Assembly (NCBI GenBank): GCA_035530275.1
Contig: DATKVC010000010.1
Location: forward strand, 62,001-126,000
Direction of reading: 5' to 3'
Length of the DNA stretch: 64,000 nucleotides
From: CAIJMU01 sp035530275
GTDB lineage: Bacteria; Spirochaetota; Spirochaetia; Treponematales; Rectinemataceae
The stretch's first letter is position 1; each line of letters begins with the position of its first letter. The notes under the pieces were generated by a model. The model ran no database searches, had not been told where the DNA came from, and saw only the letters and a program-made list of their open reading frames with translations. A program made the translations under genes and the position numbers. Positions 8,441 to 14,361 of the stretch are shown one piece after another.

Positions 8441-8512
8441 AGCGGGAAACGGGAGTCGGACCCGCGACATCCACCTTGGCAAGGTGGCGCTCTACCACTG
8501 AGCTATTCCCGC
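8441..8512 (-). tRNA. tRNA-Gly(GCC), copy 2
   Basis: Base-for-base the same 72-nt tRNA as 8199-8270, with anticodon GCC. Its 5' end abuts a long inverted repeat that starts at 8513. The flanks differ from those of copy 1, so the duplication does not extend far beyond the tRNA itself. Confidence 0.95.
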
Positions 8513-8554
8513 GTCAGCCGAAACGCAGGACGGAGCCCCTGCGTTTCGGTTGAC
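8513..8554. repeat. long inverted repeat abutting tRNA-Gly copy 2
   Basis: Two 17-nt arms (GTCAGCCGAAACGCAGG and its complement, 16 of 17 pairs) around an 8-nt loop. It begins at the base next to the tRNA 5' end and is followed at once by a second hairpin (8558-8582). Confidence 0.75.
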
Positions 8555-8557
8555 GTG

Positions 8558-8582
8558 GAAGTCTTCGCTTCGCGAAGACTTC
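8558..8582. repeat. hairpin of the GAAGTYTTCGC family, copy 1
   Basis: Perfect 11-bp arms, GAAGTCTTCGC and GCGAAGACTTC, around a 3-nt centre TTC. It is nearly the same as 8759-8783. The one arm difference (C-G pair here, T-A pair there) is compensatory. Confidence 0.75.
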
Positions 8583-8633
8583 CCACTGTACATTTCGCGG
8601 CCCCCGAATCGAAAAAGGCGGAAGCGACAAAGA

Positions 8634-8714
8634 TGCGAGAGAAGGGACTTGAACCCTCACGCCCGAAGGCACCAGATCCTAAGTCTGGCGTGTCTGCCAT
8701 TCCACCACTCTCGC
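8634..8714 (-). tRNA. tRNA-Leu(TAG)
   Basis: An 81-nt class II tRNA with acceptor GCGAGAG/CTCTCGC, discriminator A, anticodon loop CTTAGGA (anticodon TAG) and a short variable arm. No CCA is encoded. It lies between two hairpin pairs. Confidence 0.94.
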
Positions 8715-8729
8715 AGAAGAGCAGCCTTC

Positions 8730-8756
8730 GTGAAGCGGTGCCGAGCTCCGCTTCAC
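8730..8756. repeat. hairpin upstream of tRNA-Leu
   Basis: Perfect 9-bp arms, GTGAAGCGG and CCGCTTCAC, with a 9-nt loop, 15 nt upstream of tRNA-Leu on the minus strand. It is followed 2 nt later by the second copy of the GAAGTYTTCGC hairpin. Confidence 0.7.
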
Positions 8757-8758
8757 AT

Positions 8759-8783
8759 GAAGTTTTCGCAATGCGAAAACTTC
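8759..8783. repeat. hairpin of the GAAGTYTTCGC family, copy 2
   Basis: Perfect 11-bp arms, GAAGTTTTCGC and GCGAAAACTTC, around AAT. It matches the 8558-8582 element in 10 of 11 arm positions, with a compensatory change at the other. Confidence 0.75.
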
Positions 8784-8837
8784 TTCCTCAAGCGAAAATC
8801 CCTTCTCTTTCCTTGATCACAAGGCCAAAGACCCAAG

Positions 8838-8861
8838 AAAAAGGCCTCGGATCGCCCCGAG
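8838..8861 (-). terminator. possible terminator downstream of the His-Arg-Lys tRNA group
   Basis: On the minus strand, CTCGG / CCGAG form a short stem over a 6-nt loop, followed by GCC and five T. It would end transcription from the His-Arg-Lys tRNAs before tRNA-Leu. The stem is only 5 bp, so this is tentative. Confidence 0.45.
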
Positions 8862-8870
8862 TCCCCGTGA

Positions 8871-8897
8871 AGCGAAATGCCCGAAGAGCATATCGCT
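8871..8897. repeat. hairpin with the ATGC-CCGAAGA-GCAT core
   Basis: 10-nt arms AGCGAAATGC and GCATATCGCT (9 of 10 pairs) around CCGAAGA. It shares its centre with the stronger hairpin at 8938-8974. Confidence 0.6.
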
Positions 8898-8937
8898 TTT
8901 TCTCTCGAAGTTTCGACGTACCAGTCGTAACTTCTAC

Positions 8938-8974
8938 ATAAAGAGGAAATGCCCAAAGAGCATTTCCTCTTTAT
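8938..8974. repeat. 15-bp perfect hairpin abutting tRNA-Lys copy 2
   Basis: Perfect 15-bp arms, ATAAAGAGGAAATGC and GCATTTCCTCTTTAT, around a 7-nt loop CCAAAGA. It lies 2 nt from the tRNA-Lys 3' end. No T-run follows, so it may be a 3'-processing or mobile palindromic element rather than a terminator. Confidence 0.75.
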
Positions 8975-8976
8975 GA

Positions 8977-9049
8977 TGAGCCGCGCAGGCATCGAACCTG
9001 CGACCCGCAGATTAAGAGTCTGCTGCTCTGCCAGCTGAGCTAGCGGCCC
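8977..9049 (-). tRNA. tRNA-Lys(CTT), copy 2
   Basis: Identical to the 73-nt tRNA at 8277-8349, anticodon CTT. It is the third gene of the His-Arg-Lys group. Confidence 0.95.
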
Positions 9050-9083
9050 AAGAAATCGCCGTTTCCGGCTGCCGATCCAATAC

Positions 9084-9157
9084 TGCGTCCGACAGGAGTC
9101 GAACCTGCGACCTACGGATTCGAAGTCCGTCGCTCTATCCAGCTGAGCTACGGGCGC
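9084..9157 (-). tRNA. tRNA-Arg(TCG)
   Basis: A 74-nt tRNA with anticodon loop CTTCGAA, anticodon TCG. The acceptor arms GCGCCCG and CGGACGC pair except for a C-A mismatch at position 4:69. The discriminator is A and no CCA is encoded. All other stems are regular, so it is probably functional. Confidence 0.92.
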
Positions 9158-9192
9158 GTACGACCATATCCGTATTCGCGGATGCGGCCGAG

Positions 9193-9266
9193 GGTGGGTG
9201 ATGGGGTTTGAACCCACGACAACCAGATCCACAGTCTGGCACTCTACCACCTGAGCTACACCCACC
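9193..9266 (-). tRNA. tRNA-His(GTG)
   Basis: A 74-nt tRNA including the histidine-specific extra 5' G (G-1), which pairs with discriminator C73. The acceptor is GGTGGGTG/CACCCACC and the anticodon is GTG. It is the first gene of the minus-strand tRNA cluster. Confidence 0.94.
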
Positions 9267-9284
9267 ACGTAATCGGCGAGGGCG

Positions 9285-9313
9285 AGGATGCCGTAATTCC
9301 CGGAAAGAGTCAA
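9285..9313 (-). promoter_or_regulatory. possible promoter of the tRNA-His group
   Basis: On the minus strand, TTGACT (9313-9308), a 17-nt spacer and CATCCT (9290-9285), placing a start about 12 nt before tRNA-His. The -35 is good and the -10 weak. Confidence 0.4.
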
Positions 9314-9345
9314 TAAGTTACTTGAAACAAGCGATAGCGGATGCC

Positions 9346-10365
9346 CTAGAGGACGAAAAAGGCCGCCTGCCCGCATGCGGCACAACGGGCCCCCGGCGCT
9401 TCGAGAGGGCTTCCGTGGATTTCATGAAGCCCCACGAGCCCGAGCTTGCCGACCCGATAGCCCTGCCGATCGACGAGAACGGCCCCGCAGGCCTTGCAGC
9501 GATCTACGGCCGTTTCACCGGCGACATTGCCGACGTAGACCGCGTCGAGGCGAGCTTCTGCGATGCTCCGAAGCCTTTCAAGCTGTTTCTCGCTTGTCGG
9601 CGGAGCGTCGTATTTCCAGGCCGGATGATAGGCGGACAAATGGAGGGGAATGTGGGGCGAAAGGCCCGCAAGAAAATCGGCTATGCCCGCGATTGCCACT
9701 TCCCAATCGTCGAGACCGGGCACGACAAGGGTTGTCGCCTCGAGCCAGCAATTTCGCGCCGCGATGCGAGCGAAGTCGAGGACTGCCTTGAGATCCCCTC
9801 CCAGGCTGCGGCGGTAGACCTCCGCTGAAAAGCATTTAATGTCGAGATTGACGGCGTCTATCGCCGCCAAGAGCTCTTCCGCGGGGCCCTGCGCGAGCAT
9901 GCCGTTCGTCACGAGGACGGTCCGCAGGCCTGCGGCGCGAGCGAGGGTCGCCGCTTCGAGGATGTACTCGAAATGGACGGTGGGCTCGGAGTAGGTAAAG
10001 GCTATCGAGGGACAGCCTGAGCTCCGCGCAGCGGCAATAAGGGCGTCTGGAGGTAGGTAGGGAGGGAATTCCGAGGTCGTTTGCGAAATTTCCCAATTTT
10101 GGCAGAAGGGGCAGCGCATCGTGCAGCCGTAGAATCCGACCGAAAAGATCCGCGTCCCCGGCATAAATCTATAAAGAGGCTTCTTTTCGATGGGATCGTC
10201 CGCGAGCGATGAGGGGCGCCCGGCAAGGGGCAGAATCGCCTCGCCCCCGGAATTCCCCCTTACTCCGCAGAGACCGAATTTGCCCTCGGCGATGGAACAG
10301 CCATGGGGACAGAGGCCGCATCGAAGCCGACCGTTACCGGCGGCTGAAATCCAGGCCGCCCTCAT
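9346..10365 (-). CDS. AmmeMemoRadiSam system radical SAM enzyme
   Basis: A 339-residue radical SAM protein. The cluster-binding motif CTMRCPFC (C81, C85, C88) ligates the [4Fe-4S] cluster that cleaves S-adenosylmethionine. It is preceded by a family-typical N-terminal cysteine block (C16, C19, C23, C33 in CGLCPHGC and GLCGVR). The C terminus has two further CxxC pairs (CKAC and CAAC) that look like a zinc-ribbon or auxiliary-cluster site. This arrangement is characteristic of the radical SAM member that accompanies AMMECR1 and MEMO, both at the start of this window. It is the last gene of a minus-strand operon behind lnt; its ATG overlaps the stop of the preceding small gene (TGATG). The substrate is unknown to me. 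Confidence 0.9.
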   Translation of the reverse strand: MRAAWISAAGNGRLRCGLCPHGCSIAEGKFGLCGVRGNSGGEAILPLAGRPSSLADDPIEKKPLYRFMPGTRIFSVGFYGCTMRCPFCQNWEISQTTSEFPPYLPPDALIAAARSSGCPSIAFTYSEPTVHFEYILEAATLARAAGLRTVLVTNGMLAQGPAEELLAAIDAVNLDIKCFSAEVYRRSLGGDLKAVLDFARIAARNCWLEATTLVVPGLDDWEVAIAGIADFLAGLSPHIPLHLSAYHPAWKYDAPPTSEKQLERLRSIAEARLDAVYVGNVAGETAVDRCKACGAVLVDRQGYRVGKLGLVGLHEIHGSPLEAPGARCAACGQAAFFVL

Positions 10366-10742
10366 CAGGGCATGGCGTTCTCGGTCTTGTGCGCTCGAAA
10401 TCCCGCGGTCGCGACGGCGGGCCTGATGGGCTCGTCGACCTCGAAAGGTTCATAGCGCACCCCGAGACTGCCCCTCCTCACCCAAAGCCTTGCGAGATTG
10501 CGCGAGGTCCCATCGGGATCGACCGGCGAGGCCAGTTCTTCGGCAGCCACGATGTCCGAAACCTTGAACTCGTAGATAGCCGGCTCCAGTTCGCCGGGGT
10601 CGGAAATAAGAAGGCATTTATCTTCGTCATAAGGATGCTTTCGAAGCGTCCCTACAAAAGCCACGCCCGAGCCGCTGGGATTGCCATGCCATCTTTCGAT
10701 CTCTGAGAGAGGCTCGGCCTCGAGATAAGCTTTGATACTCAT
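10365..10742 (-). CDS. conserved hypothetical protein, 125 aa
   Basis: A soluble protein without a signal peptide or membrane segment. I do not recognise the family. The start is ATG at 10742, with GGGAGGG three bases upstream; it overlaps the lnt stop (ATGA), and its own stop overlaps the radical SAM start. The middle of the protein is mainly beta-like and acidic (LLISDPGELEPAIYEF), and the C-terminal third is rich in Arg and Val. The tight coupling on both sides suggests co-production with Lnt and the radical SAM enzyme. The context is compatible with a role in the AmmeMemoRadiSam system or in envelope lipoprotein maturation, but that is inference. Confidence 0.75.
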   Translation of the reverse strand: MSIKAYLEAEPLSEIERWHGNPSGSGVAFVGTLRKHPYDEDKCLLISDPGELEPAIYEFKVSDIVAAEELASPVDPDGTSRNLARLWVRRGSLGVRYEPFEVDEPIRPAVATAGFRAHKTENAMP

Positions 10743-12412
10743 GGTCCCTCCCTTCGGGAAATCCGATCCCTCGCTATAATCATAATCCCCCATCCGAAAG
10801 AAAGTAACAGGCAGAGGACGGCGAACCACTCCCCAAAACGGATATAAAGGGTATTTTGGGGCTGGGGGATCGGCACATCAATGAGCTCCCATTGAGGACT
10901 GAAGAGCGGGAGCACGTCCGATATCTCTCCCTTGCTGTCCACGAGGCAGGACACCCCGGAATTGGTGGAGCGGACCAGGGGGCGCCTCGTTTCAATCGAT
11001 CTGAAACGGGCCGCGGCAAGATGTTGCCACTCCGCGCTCTTCGTCTGCGACCAGGAGTCGTCGGTGAGATTGACGAGAAGGTCTGCCCCTTTAACGACGA
11101 AATCGCGGCAAAGCGAAGAAAAAGCGTCTTCAAAGCAAATCGGGGCTCCGAAACGAACTACTCCATCCTTTGTCGCGAAATTGAAGACGACTTCCTTGGT
11201 CCCCATCGTCCAGCCGGCTTCGAGGCCTACGGCCTTTTTCAGGAAGGCCCGAAACCAGGGGTATTCGTAGAAAGGAATGGCCTCGGCGAAGGGCACGGGA
11301 TGGATTTTGGCATAGTCGCCCCTCGGCCTTCCCTGGGGGTCGATGAGCATCACCGAGTTGGTGGCGGAAAAATCCTTCCAATCGAGGACGACGGGCGTGC
11401 CCGTAAAAAGCCAGAGCCCGAGGGATCGCCACCAGGGAAGGAAGGGATCGTTGCGCGGATTCTTTTCGTACCAGGCTTCCGAGTCTTTATAGGGATAACC
11501 GAGACTCGATTCGGAAAAGAGGACGAGATCGGGCTTGTCCGTCGAAGAGGCGAGGGCCTTCTTCACGAGGAGCATATTCGCTTCGACGGCCGCCTCAGCC
11601 CCCTCGGTCCAGGGGTCCGAAGCCTGCTGCACTATCAGCGTCTTTAGGATGGCCTTCGTGACGACAGGTTCGGAAAGGCGAAAAAATCCATACCCAAGGG
11701 CGCAGATCGCCAAGGCGAAGGACAATCCCACATAGCCGAGCCGCAATTGGGGAGGCAAGGCGCCCGTGTGCCCGAGCCGAAAACGATAGCGCCTCGCTGC
11801 CTTTGCCTTTTTCCCCGACTTTTCGAATCGAGGCTCCCCCCATTGGGCCATGGAAAGAGAGTGAGGGGCCGCGCCGCTTAACAGAAGCTCCGCGATGCTC
11901 GCATTTGCGAGGGCAAGAAGAAAACTCAGCCCATAGACCCCCGTCAGATCGGCCACTTGGAGAAGGGGGAGAAAACTCGATTGGGTATAGGGGAGCAAGC
12001 CCCAGGGGTAGCCGAGGAAGCCGCTGGATTTCCAGAATTCAAAGCTCGCCCAGGCCAGAGCGAAGGCGAGGGGCCGAAGTGCGCCGGCTCGTCGGGGCAG
12101 AAAGGCGAGGCAAAGGCCGAGGAGGTAGTAGACAACGAAGTAGGCCATTGTCGAGACGCCGATGGTCCAGAAGGCGTAATCGCGAAAGAAGTAGAGCCAA
12201 TAGCTGGAGGCTGCATGCAGGGCGGCCCCATATACGGCAGTCAGAAGTGCCGCCTTCCTATAGCTGGGGGCCTCGGCGAGGGCGAGATAGAGGGGGACCA
12301 AGGCGATCCAGCCCAGGGGCGCGAAACCGAGGAGCCAGCTTTCGTTGGGGAGTCCGAGCGTCAGAAGCAGGGTCGACGAAAGGGCGAGAAGCCAGGGACG
12401 GAGCGAGCGCAT
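10739..12412 (-). CDS. lnt: apolipoprotein N-acyltransferase Lnt
   Basis: A 557-residue membrane enzyme that adds the third acyl chain to lipoproteins at the periplasmic face of the inner membrane. The N-terminal half has multiple hydrophobic helices, including LLALSSTLLLTLGLP at the start. It is followed by a nitrilase-like domain with the expected Glu (FSESSLGYP), Lys (DYAKIHPVPF) and Cys (APICFEDAF) catalytic residues. One C-terminal hydrophobic helix follows. No Shine-Dalgarno sequence precedes the ATG at 12412; a -10-like TAGACT ends 7 nt upstream, suggesting a leaderless message. It is the first gene of a three-gene operon and is divergent from coaD. Its presence fits a two-membrane (diderm) cell. 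Confidence 0.93.
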   Translation of the reverse strand: MRSLRPWLLALSSTLLLTLGLPNESWLLGFAPLGWIALVPLYLALAEAPSYRKAALLTAVYGAALHAASSYWLYFFRDYAFWTIGVSTMAYFVVYYLLGLCLAFLPRRAGALRPLAFALAWASFEFWKSSGFLGYPWGLLPYTQSSFLPLLQVADLTGVYGLSFLLALANASIAELLLSGAAPHSLSMAQWGEPRFEKSGKKAKAARRYRFRLGHTGALPPQLRLGYVGLSFALAICALGYGFFRLSEPVVTKAILKTLIVQQASDPWTEGAEAAVEANMLLVKKALASSTDKPDLVLFSESSLGYPYKDSEAWYEKNPRNDPFLPWWRSLGLWLFTGTPVVLDWKDFSATNSVMLIDPQGRPRGDYAKIHPVPFAEAIPFYEYPWFRAFLKKAVGLEAGWTMGTKEVVFNFATKDGVVRFGAPICFEDAFSSLCRDFVVKGADLLVNLTDDSWSQTKSAEWQHLAAARFRSIETRRPLVRSTNSGVSCLVDSKGEISDVLPLFSPQWELIDVPIPQPQNTLYIRFGEWFAVLCLLLSFGWGIMIIARDRISRREGP

Positions 12413-12419
12413 GGGGGGC

Positions 12420-12448
12420 AGTCTAGCATGGAGGGGCAGGGGTCGAAA
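12420..12448 (-). promoter_or_regulatory. possible lnt promoter
   Basis: On the minus strand, TTTCGA (12448-12443), a 17-nt spacer and TAGACT (12425-12420), with the lnt ATG 7 nt after the -10 box. The -35 is weak. Confidence 0.35.
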
Positions 12449-12491
12449 AAGCCGTAAACCATCTATATTCGCGCTTCATTTGACATGATGA

Positions 12492-12520
12492 TTGACTTTG
12501 TCAAAATGACTGTGTACAGT
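12492..12520 (+). promoter_or_regulatory. coaD promoter with embedded palindrome
   Basis: TTGACT (12492-12497), a 17-nt spacer and TACAGT (12515-12520). The coaD ATG follows after 6 nt, so the predicted transcript starts on the start codon. The -35 box lies inside a perfect palindrome TTGAC-TTT-GTCAA (12492-12504), a possible operator. Confidence 0.6.
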
Positions 12521-12526
12521 GGCTCC

Positions 12527-13042
12527 ATGGTCAAGGCAGTCTTCGCCGGCTCATTCGATCCGCCCACATTCGGGCATCTCAATATCATCGAGAGGGCCAA
12601 AGGGATATTCGAGCACATCTACGTCGTCGTGGCGGTCAATAAGAACAAGAGCGGCCTTTTCAGTCCGGAGGAGCGTCTCGAAATGCTGCGGAGCCTCCTT
12701 GCCCCCTGGCAGAATGTCTCCGTGCATCTTCATGACCGACTGATCGTCGAGTTCGCCCGTGAACATGACTGTCGAGTTCTCGTACGCGGTGTGCGCAGTA
12801 TCCATGATTTTTCTTACGAATTCGAGCTTTCGATCATGAACAAGGGCCTTGGCCCGGATATCGAGACTATTTTCATGCCGACCGATCCGAGGTACTTCGT
12901 CCTCAGGTCGAGCGCCATCAAAGAACTGGCCTCTTTCAAGGGTGATTTGACTTCGATGGTGCCCGCGGAGGTCGCCGTCGCCCTTCGTCGCAAGATGGAG
13001 GCGGAGGAGGGAAGGCTAGGGGCGGGCGGCGCCCATGCTTGA
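12527..13042 (+). CDS. coaD: phosphopantetheine adenylyltransferase
   Basis: A 171-residue enzyme catalysing the fourth step of coenzyme A synthesis, in which ATP and 4'-phosphopantetheine give dephospho-CoA. The nucleotidyltransferase motif GSFDPPTFGH (T14-x-x-H17) is at the N terminus. The family motif near residues 86-91 (VLVRGVR) and the ATP-binding end (YFVLRSSAIKELASF) are present. The frame is open 14 codons further upstream, but the ATG at 12527 gives the standard N terminus. No Shine-Dalgarno sequence lies before it, and the promoter ends 6 nt upstream, so it is probably leaderless. The rpmF-acpP-rnc genes follow under what looks like a separate promoter. Confidence 0.94.
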   Translation: MVKAVFAGSFDPPTFGHLNIIERAKGIFEHIYVVVAVNKNKSGLFSPEERLEMLRSLLAPWQNVSVHLHDRLIVEFAREHDCRVLVRGVRSIHDFSYEFELSIMNKGLGPDIETIFMPTDPRYFVLRSSAIKELASFKGDLTSMVPAEVAVALRRKMEAEEGRLGAGGAHA

Positions 13043-13068
13043 CAACTGCCTCGGGCAACGTGTAGTTT
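13039..13068 (+). promoter_or_regulatory. possible promoter of rpmF-acpP-rnc
   Basis: A consensus -35 TTGACA (13039-13044) overlapping the coaD stop codon, an 18-nt spacer and TAGTTT (13063-13068). The -35 is perfect, the -10 poor. Confidence 0.45.
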
Positions 13069-13116
13069 AGCGAGTCGATTTTTTATCGCAAATTCTTGCG
13101 CGAATGAGGTTTTCCG

Positions 13117-13305
13117 ATGGCTGTACCGAAATTTAAGACTTCAAAGGCCCGGACGCGAAGGCGGCGTTCTATCAACATGAAACTAACCGCGCCCTCGCTA
13201 GTTAAATGCGGGAACTGCGGTAATCCCGTCCTCCTTCACCGGGTCTGCCCGAAATGCGGGTTCTATCGCGGGCGTCAGGTCATATCGCCCGATACGAAAG
13301 CGTAA
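13117..13305 (+). CDS. rpmF: 50S ribosomal protein L32
   Basis: A 62-residue basic protein with the L32 N terminus MAVPKFKTSKARTRRRRS and a zinc-ribbon set of four cysteines (C31, C34, C44, C47). The Cys4 form is the zinc-binding type, as opposed to paralogues that have lost the cysteines under zinc-starvation control. It is followed 11 nt later by acpP. The rpmF - lipid synthesis gene linkage is widespread in bacteria. A run of T-rich leader (TTTTTTATCGC) lies upstream. Confidence 0.97.
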   Translation: MAVPKFKTSKARTRRRRSINMKLTAPSLVKCGNCGNPVLLHRVCPKCGFYRGRQVISPDTKA

Positions 13306-13316
13306 AGGAGATCCGG

Positions 13317-13553
13317 ATGGACGAACTCTTTGAGAAGATCAAGAAGATCATTGCCGAGAAGCTCGAAGTCGAAGAGAGCAAGATTACGATGGAAGCGAGC
13401 TTCCGCCAGGATCTTGGCGCCGACAGCCTCGACACCTACGAACTTGTGTACGGTATCGAGGAAGAGATGGGCATTACCATTCCCGACGAGAAGGCCAACG
13501 AGTTCGAGACCGTCAAGGACGCCTACGACTTTATCAAGTCTGCGGTGAAGTAA
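13317..13553 (+). CDS. acpP: acyl carrier protein
   Basis: A 78-residue acidic helical protein with the phosphopantetheine attachment site at Ser37 in GADSLDTYEL. It carries growing acyl chains in fatty acid synthesis. The ATG at 13317 has AAAGGAG at good spacing; the frame extends upstream into rpmF, but that part is spurious. The position after the DSL motif normally occupied by Val is Tyr (DTYELV), a mild variant. It sits between rpmF and rnc. CoaD, encoded just upstream, makes the cofactor precursor for this protein. Confidence 0.97.
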   Translation: MDELFEKIKKIIAEKLEVEESKITMEASFRQDLGADSLDTYELVYGIEEEMGITIPDEKANEFETVKDAYDFIKSAVK

Positions 13554-13571
13554 GCGCGCCGCGGGTTAACC

Positions 13572-14336
13572 ATGCTTTTTTCGCAGAAAAGCAAGCTGAC
13601 CCGCGAGCGTAAGGCCGATCTGGCTGCCTTCCAAAAAGAGGCGCAGGCGAGGTTCAGGGATGTCGATCTCCTGAATCTCGCCTTTACGCATCGTTCCTGT
13701 ACCAACGAAGACAAGTCCCCCAACAACGAAAAACTCGAATTCCTCGGCGATTCTGTCCTCGGCATGGCCGTGGCCAATAGGTTATTCGAACTCCTCGTGG
13801 ACAAGGCTGAAGGCGACCTCGCCAAGGTCAAAAGCTACGTCGTTTCCGAGGAATCCCTCGCGGGCATAGCGCTCAGCCTCGGCGTAGACCGCCTCATTCT
13901 CCTCGGCAAAGGGGAAGAACATTCGGGCGGACGCGCCAAGAAGGCCATTCTCGCCGATGCCCTCGAGGCTATCATAGGCGCCTACTATCTCGACTCGGGC
14001 TTTGAAAACGCGACCAAGTTCGTTCTACATCTCGTCGAGCCGGAAATAGAAAAGGTCCTCCAGAACAGGCACCGGAAGGACTACAAGACCCTCCTGCAGG
14101 AATATCTCCAGAAATTCCATAGGAGCTATCCGGTCTATCACCTCGTGCGAAAATCGGGTCCGGATCATGATCGCACCTTCTGGATCAGCTGCCTGGTCGG
14201 CGAAACCGAATACGGACCTGCCTCAGGCAAGAACAAGAAGGAAGCGGAGCAGGGTGCCGCCGGAATGGCCTATGACGCCATCATCGCAGGCGGCGGCGTC
14301 GAGGCGGCTCGCCTCGGACAGGTCGAAAACCCCTAG
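13572..14336 (+). CDS. rnc: ribonuclease III
   Basis: A 254-residue double-strand RNA endonuclease. The catalytic signature NNEKLEFLGDSVL (residues 51-63, with Glu53, Glu56 and Asp60) and the second acidic motif in DALEAIIGAYYLD form the metal site. A double-stranded RNA-binding domain follows, from about residue 180 (DYKTLLQEYLQ to the C-terminal AA-rich helix). It processes rRNA precursors and structured mRNAs, and could act on the many hairpins seen between genes in this window. The start ATG at 13572 lacks a clear ribosome-binding site and lies 18 nt after the acpP stop codon. Confidence 0.95.
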   Translation: MLFSQKSKLTRERKADLAAFQKEAQARFRDVDLLNLAFTHRSCTNEDKSPNNEKLEFLGDSVLGMAVANRLFELLVDKAEGDLAKVKSYVVSEESLAGIALSLGVDRLILLGKGEEHSGGRAKKAILADALEAIIGAYYLDSGFENATKFVLHLVEPEIEKVLQNRHRKDYKTLLQEYLQKFHRSYPVYHLVRKSGPDHDRTFWISCLVGETEYGPASGKNKKEAEQGAAGMAYDAIIAGGGVEAARLGQVENP

Positions 14337-14361
14337 ACTCGCATTGGCGCCTCGTCCCCAA

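Noticed and set aside
8513..8974. CRISPR array among the tRNA genes
   Set aside because: The repeats are self-complementary hairpins of differing sequence and spacing, with no regular repeat-spacer pattern and no cas genes.
8199..9266. Integration site of a mobile element at the tRNA cluster
   Set aside because: No integrase, no partial tRNA 3' copy, and the repeated tRNAs are full-length with different flanks.
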